From Candidatus Nanoarchaeia archaeon (lineage in GTDB: Archaea > Nanobdellota > Nanobdellia > Pacearchaeales > GW2011-AR1): 35,572 nt of DNA. The translations under genes and the position numbers were made by a program. The stretch covers positions 418,986-454,557 of the forward strand of contig JAQTST010000001.1 of assembly GCA_028711165.1 (NCBI GenBank), written 5' to 3'. The stretch's first letter is position 1. Each line of letters starts with the position of its first letter. The notes under the pieces were generated by a model. It made no database searches. It was not told the origin of the DNA and saw only the letters and a program-made list of their open reading frames with translations. Of this stretch, positions 33,507 to 35,572 are shown piece by piece.

Positions 33507-34283
33507 ATGAAAAAAAAGAGGAGAAAAAATCCGATAATAGCTCTTGCTCAAATTAAATATTATGATATAAATAAAAATAATAATGTTGAGAAGATAAAAA
33601 AGTATATTCGGCTGGCGAAGAAAAAAAATGCAGACATTATTTGCTTCCCAGAATCTGTTGTAACCCGAACAAAAACTCTTCATTTCGACGATAAATTTGT
33701 CAAAGAAATAAAACAGGAATGCAAAGAGAATTCTATCTGGTGTATAATAACTGAAGATTTTATCCTGAAAGGCAAACCTTACAACCTTACGATTTTAATT
33801 GACAGGTGTGGAAAAATAAGAGGCAGTTATAAAAAAATAAATCTTTATGGGGACAGCGACGGAATTTATCCGGGGAAAAGAATAAAAGTTCTTCAGACGG
33901 ATTTTGCGAAAATTGGAATTGCAGTTTGCTGGGATTTGGCATTTGCTGATTTGTTTAAGAAAATGAAACAGCACGGAGCCGAAATTGTTTTTTGTCCTGC
34001 GTTTTGGTGCTATGAAGAAAAAGCTTATGATAAAAATCACAGGAAAGAAGAAACTGATTTACTTAGGGCGTTGATCAGAACGCGGGCTTTTGAAAATATT
34101 TATTTTGTGGGGCTGATAAATCCCGTAACAAAAAGAGCAGACAGAGTTTCATATTCGGCAATTGTTTCTCCGCAGAGAATTCTGAAAGAGATTATAAACA
34201 AAGAAGGGTTGATAATTTCAAAAATAGATTTAAAAGAAATAAAAAAGATTGAGAAGCTTTATTCCGACGAGAATATAAATTGA
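33507..34283 (+). CDS. carbon-nitrogen hydrolase (nitrilase superfamily)
   Basis: Glu-Lys-Cys triad contexts: CFPESVV, SYKKINLYG, GIAVCWDLAF. Confidence 0.88.
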   Translation: MKKKRRKNPIIALAQIKYYDINKNNNVEKIKKYIRLAKKKNADIICFPESVVTRTKTLHFDDKFVKEIKQECKENSIWCIITEDFILKGKPYNLTILIDRCGKIRGSYKKINLYGDSDGIYPGKRIKVLQTDFAKIGIAVCWDLAFADLFKKMKQHGAEIVFCPAFWCYEEKAYDKNHRKEETDLLRALIRTRAFENIYFVGLINPVTKRADRVSYSAIVSPQRILKEIINKEGLIISKIDLKEIKKIEKLYSDENIN

Positions 34284-35132
34284 TTATCTTGCTTTTTTCT
34301 TCAGAAAATCCAGAATTTCTCCGACTAATCTTTTCCTGTCGTTGATGAAAAAGTCCAATCCCGGCTGGGCGTTAATTTCGAGGACGAGCCATTTGCCGTC
34401 TTTTTTTAGAAAATCTATTCCGCAGACACTTATTCCAAAAACCTTGATTGTTTTTTTGATTGTCTTTTCAAGTTCTTTATCGACTTTAAATTTTCCAATA
34501 TGATTTGAATGATTCCCTGTTTTCTTCCAGCCCTTTCCAGGACGAATTGCAGTCTGAACAATTTTATCTCCGACGACAGTAACTCTATAACTTAATGAAC
34601 TTACAAATTCCTGAGCAATTATTGCCAATCTTTCAGAACCTTTTTTCCAGAATCGTTTCATGATTTGTTCTGCTTCTTTTGTATTTTTAGCCATGGCAAC
34701 ATACTCGCCATTATTTCCCTGAATTCTTTTCAGGATTACAGGCCAGTGATTAAATCCGATTAATTCTTTTTTTGCGACAGGAATATTTTCAGATAATAAT
34801 ATTGTCTTCAAGGTTGGAATTTTGTGCTTGAAGCATTTCATAAAAAACATCCATTTGTCCTCGAAGTAGTAAAATTTATTCGATGGCTCTATCACTTTAT
34901 CTCCGAGCTCTTCAATTGTTTTCGTGAGTTCCATAGAAATATCTTCTGTGCTGTTGTTAAAAAAAAGGTCGCATTTTTTTACATCTTCTTCTATATCCTC
35001 TTCGGTGAGATATTTATTCGTGTTAATCATGATTAGGTTTATACCTTTCTCTTTGGCGACTTCTCTGAACAGCCTATCTTCTTTTTTTGGGTGAATCTCG
35101 TTGAAGATGTACCCTATAGAAATTTTTTTCAT
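34284..35132 (-). CDS. ATP-grasp (RimK/LysX-like) ligase
   Basis: WPVILKRIQGNNGEYVAMAKN, AQEFVSSLSYRVTVVGDK, GISVCGIDFLKKDGKWLVLEINAQPGLDFF. Confidence 0.85.
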   Translation of the reverse strand: MKKISIGYIFNEIHPKKEDRLFREVAKEKGINLIMINTNKYLTEEDIEEDVKKCDLFFNNSTEDISMELTKTIEELGDKVIEPSNKFYYFEDKWMFFMKCFKHKIPTLKTILLSENIPVAKKELIGFNHWPVILKRIQGNNGEYVAMAKNTKEAEQIMKRFWKKGSERLAIIAQEFVSSLSYRVTVVGDKIVQTAIRPGKGWKKTGNHSNHIGKFKVDKELEKTIKKTIKVFGISVCGIDFLKKDGKWLVLEINAQPGLDFFINDRKRLVGEILDFLKKKAR

Positions 35133-35572
35133 ATTTTTCTCAATGCGCTTTTTTGTATGTAAAGAAGGAATAATAAACCAATCACAGAAATTATCCCTGT
35201 TAACAGGAATACAACTTTAAAACCCGTCAGGTAAATAAATCCTAAATCAAGGCTTACATTATCTGCGAGCCATCCGCCGACGCCGGCAGTTATTGCCGCT
35301 GCGAATCCTACTCCGGAAGAATGAAGAGAATACTGGAAACCTCTTGCTCCTTTTTCGAGATGAGCTGTAAATAAACTTGACCACGACGGATAAGCAAATG
35401 CCGCGCCAAGTCCGTATAGAAATTCGATTACATAAAGATGATACACTGAAGTCATAAAAATATAAGCAAATGGAACCAGTGCAATGATAATAGTTCCGAG
35501 TTTTAGCATCCATAATCTGTCTTTAGGATTGAATTTGTAAGAGAATACTATCTGAAGAATTGAATATGTGAA
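35129..35572 (-). CDS. MFS-type transporter, 5' truncated at window edge
   Basis: Frame open from the window end (FTYSILQIVFSYKFNPKDRLWMLKLGTI...) through multiple TM helices; ATGA overlap with the ATP-grasp gene. Confidence 0.75.
   Translation of the reverse strand, partial: FTYSILQIVFSYKFNPKDRLWMLKLGTIIIALVPFAYIFMTSVYHLYVIEFLYGLGAAFAYPSWSSLFTAHLEKGARGFQYSLHSSGVGFAAAITAGVGGWLADNVSLDLGFIYLTGFKVVFLLTGIISVIGLLFLLYIQKSALRKI

Overview
This window looks like the chromosome of a small AT-rich archaeon, probably DPANN (Pacearchaeota/Woesearchaeota-like). That placement is inferred from gene content and TTTAAA-type TATA boxes, not from phylogeny. Contents in order: a 5'-truncated DEAD-box helicase; an Ncs6/TtuA-like tRNA thiolation protein; an anaerobic RNR cassette (nrdR-nrdD-nrdG-thioredoxin); tRNA-Lys(TTT) preceded by a tRNA 5'-fragment; the RNA polymerase/translation operon (rpoH, rpoB, an unsplit rpoA, nusA-like KH, rps12, rps7, EF-2, EF-1A) interrupted by small lineage-specific ORFs including two paralogous lipoproteins; dnaG; an S-layer/CARDB-like surface protein; a four-gene cluster of unknown function; an SMC-like ATPase; rnhB; an intron-containing initiator tRNA-Met; a nitrilase-family hydrolase; an ATP-grasp ligase; and a truncated MFS transporter. 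The strongest unusual observations are: (1) an SMC-type ATPase with a Rad50-like CPxC zinc hook at the exact midpoint of the chain in place of a hinge; (2) a ~60-nt structured dispersed repeat with three copies, two bracketing the nrd cassette; (3) a ~110-bp direct duplication of the rpoA 3' end plus promoter flanking an inserted ORF; (4) recurrent short hairpins in the 5' leaders of core genes, and an overlapping uORF on EF-1A; (5) tRNA fragments beside both tRNA genes; (6) a four-gene uncharacterised cluster with divergent paralogs. Nothing here was searched against a database.
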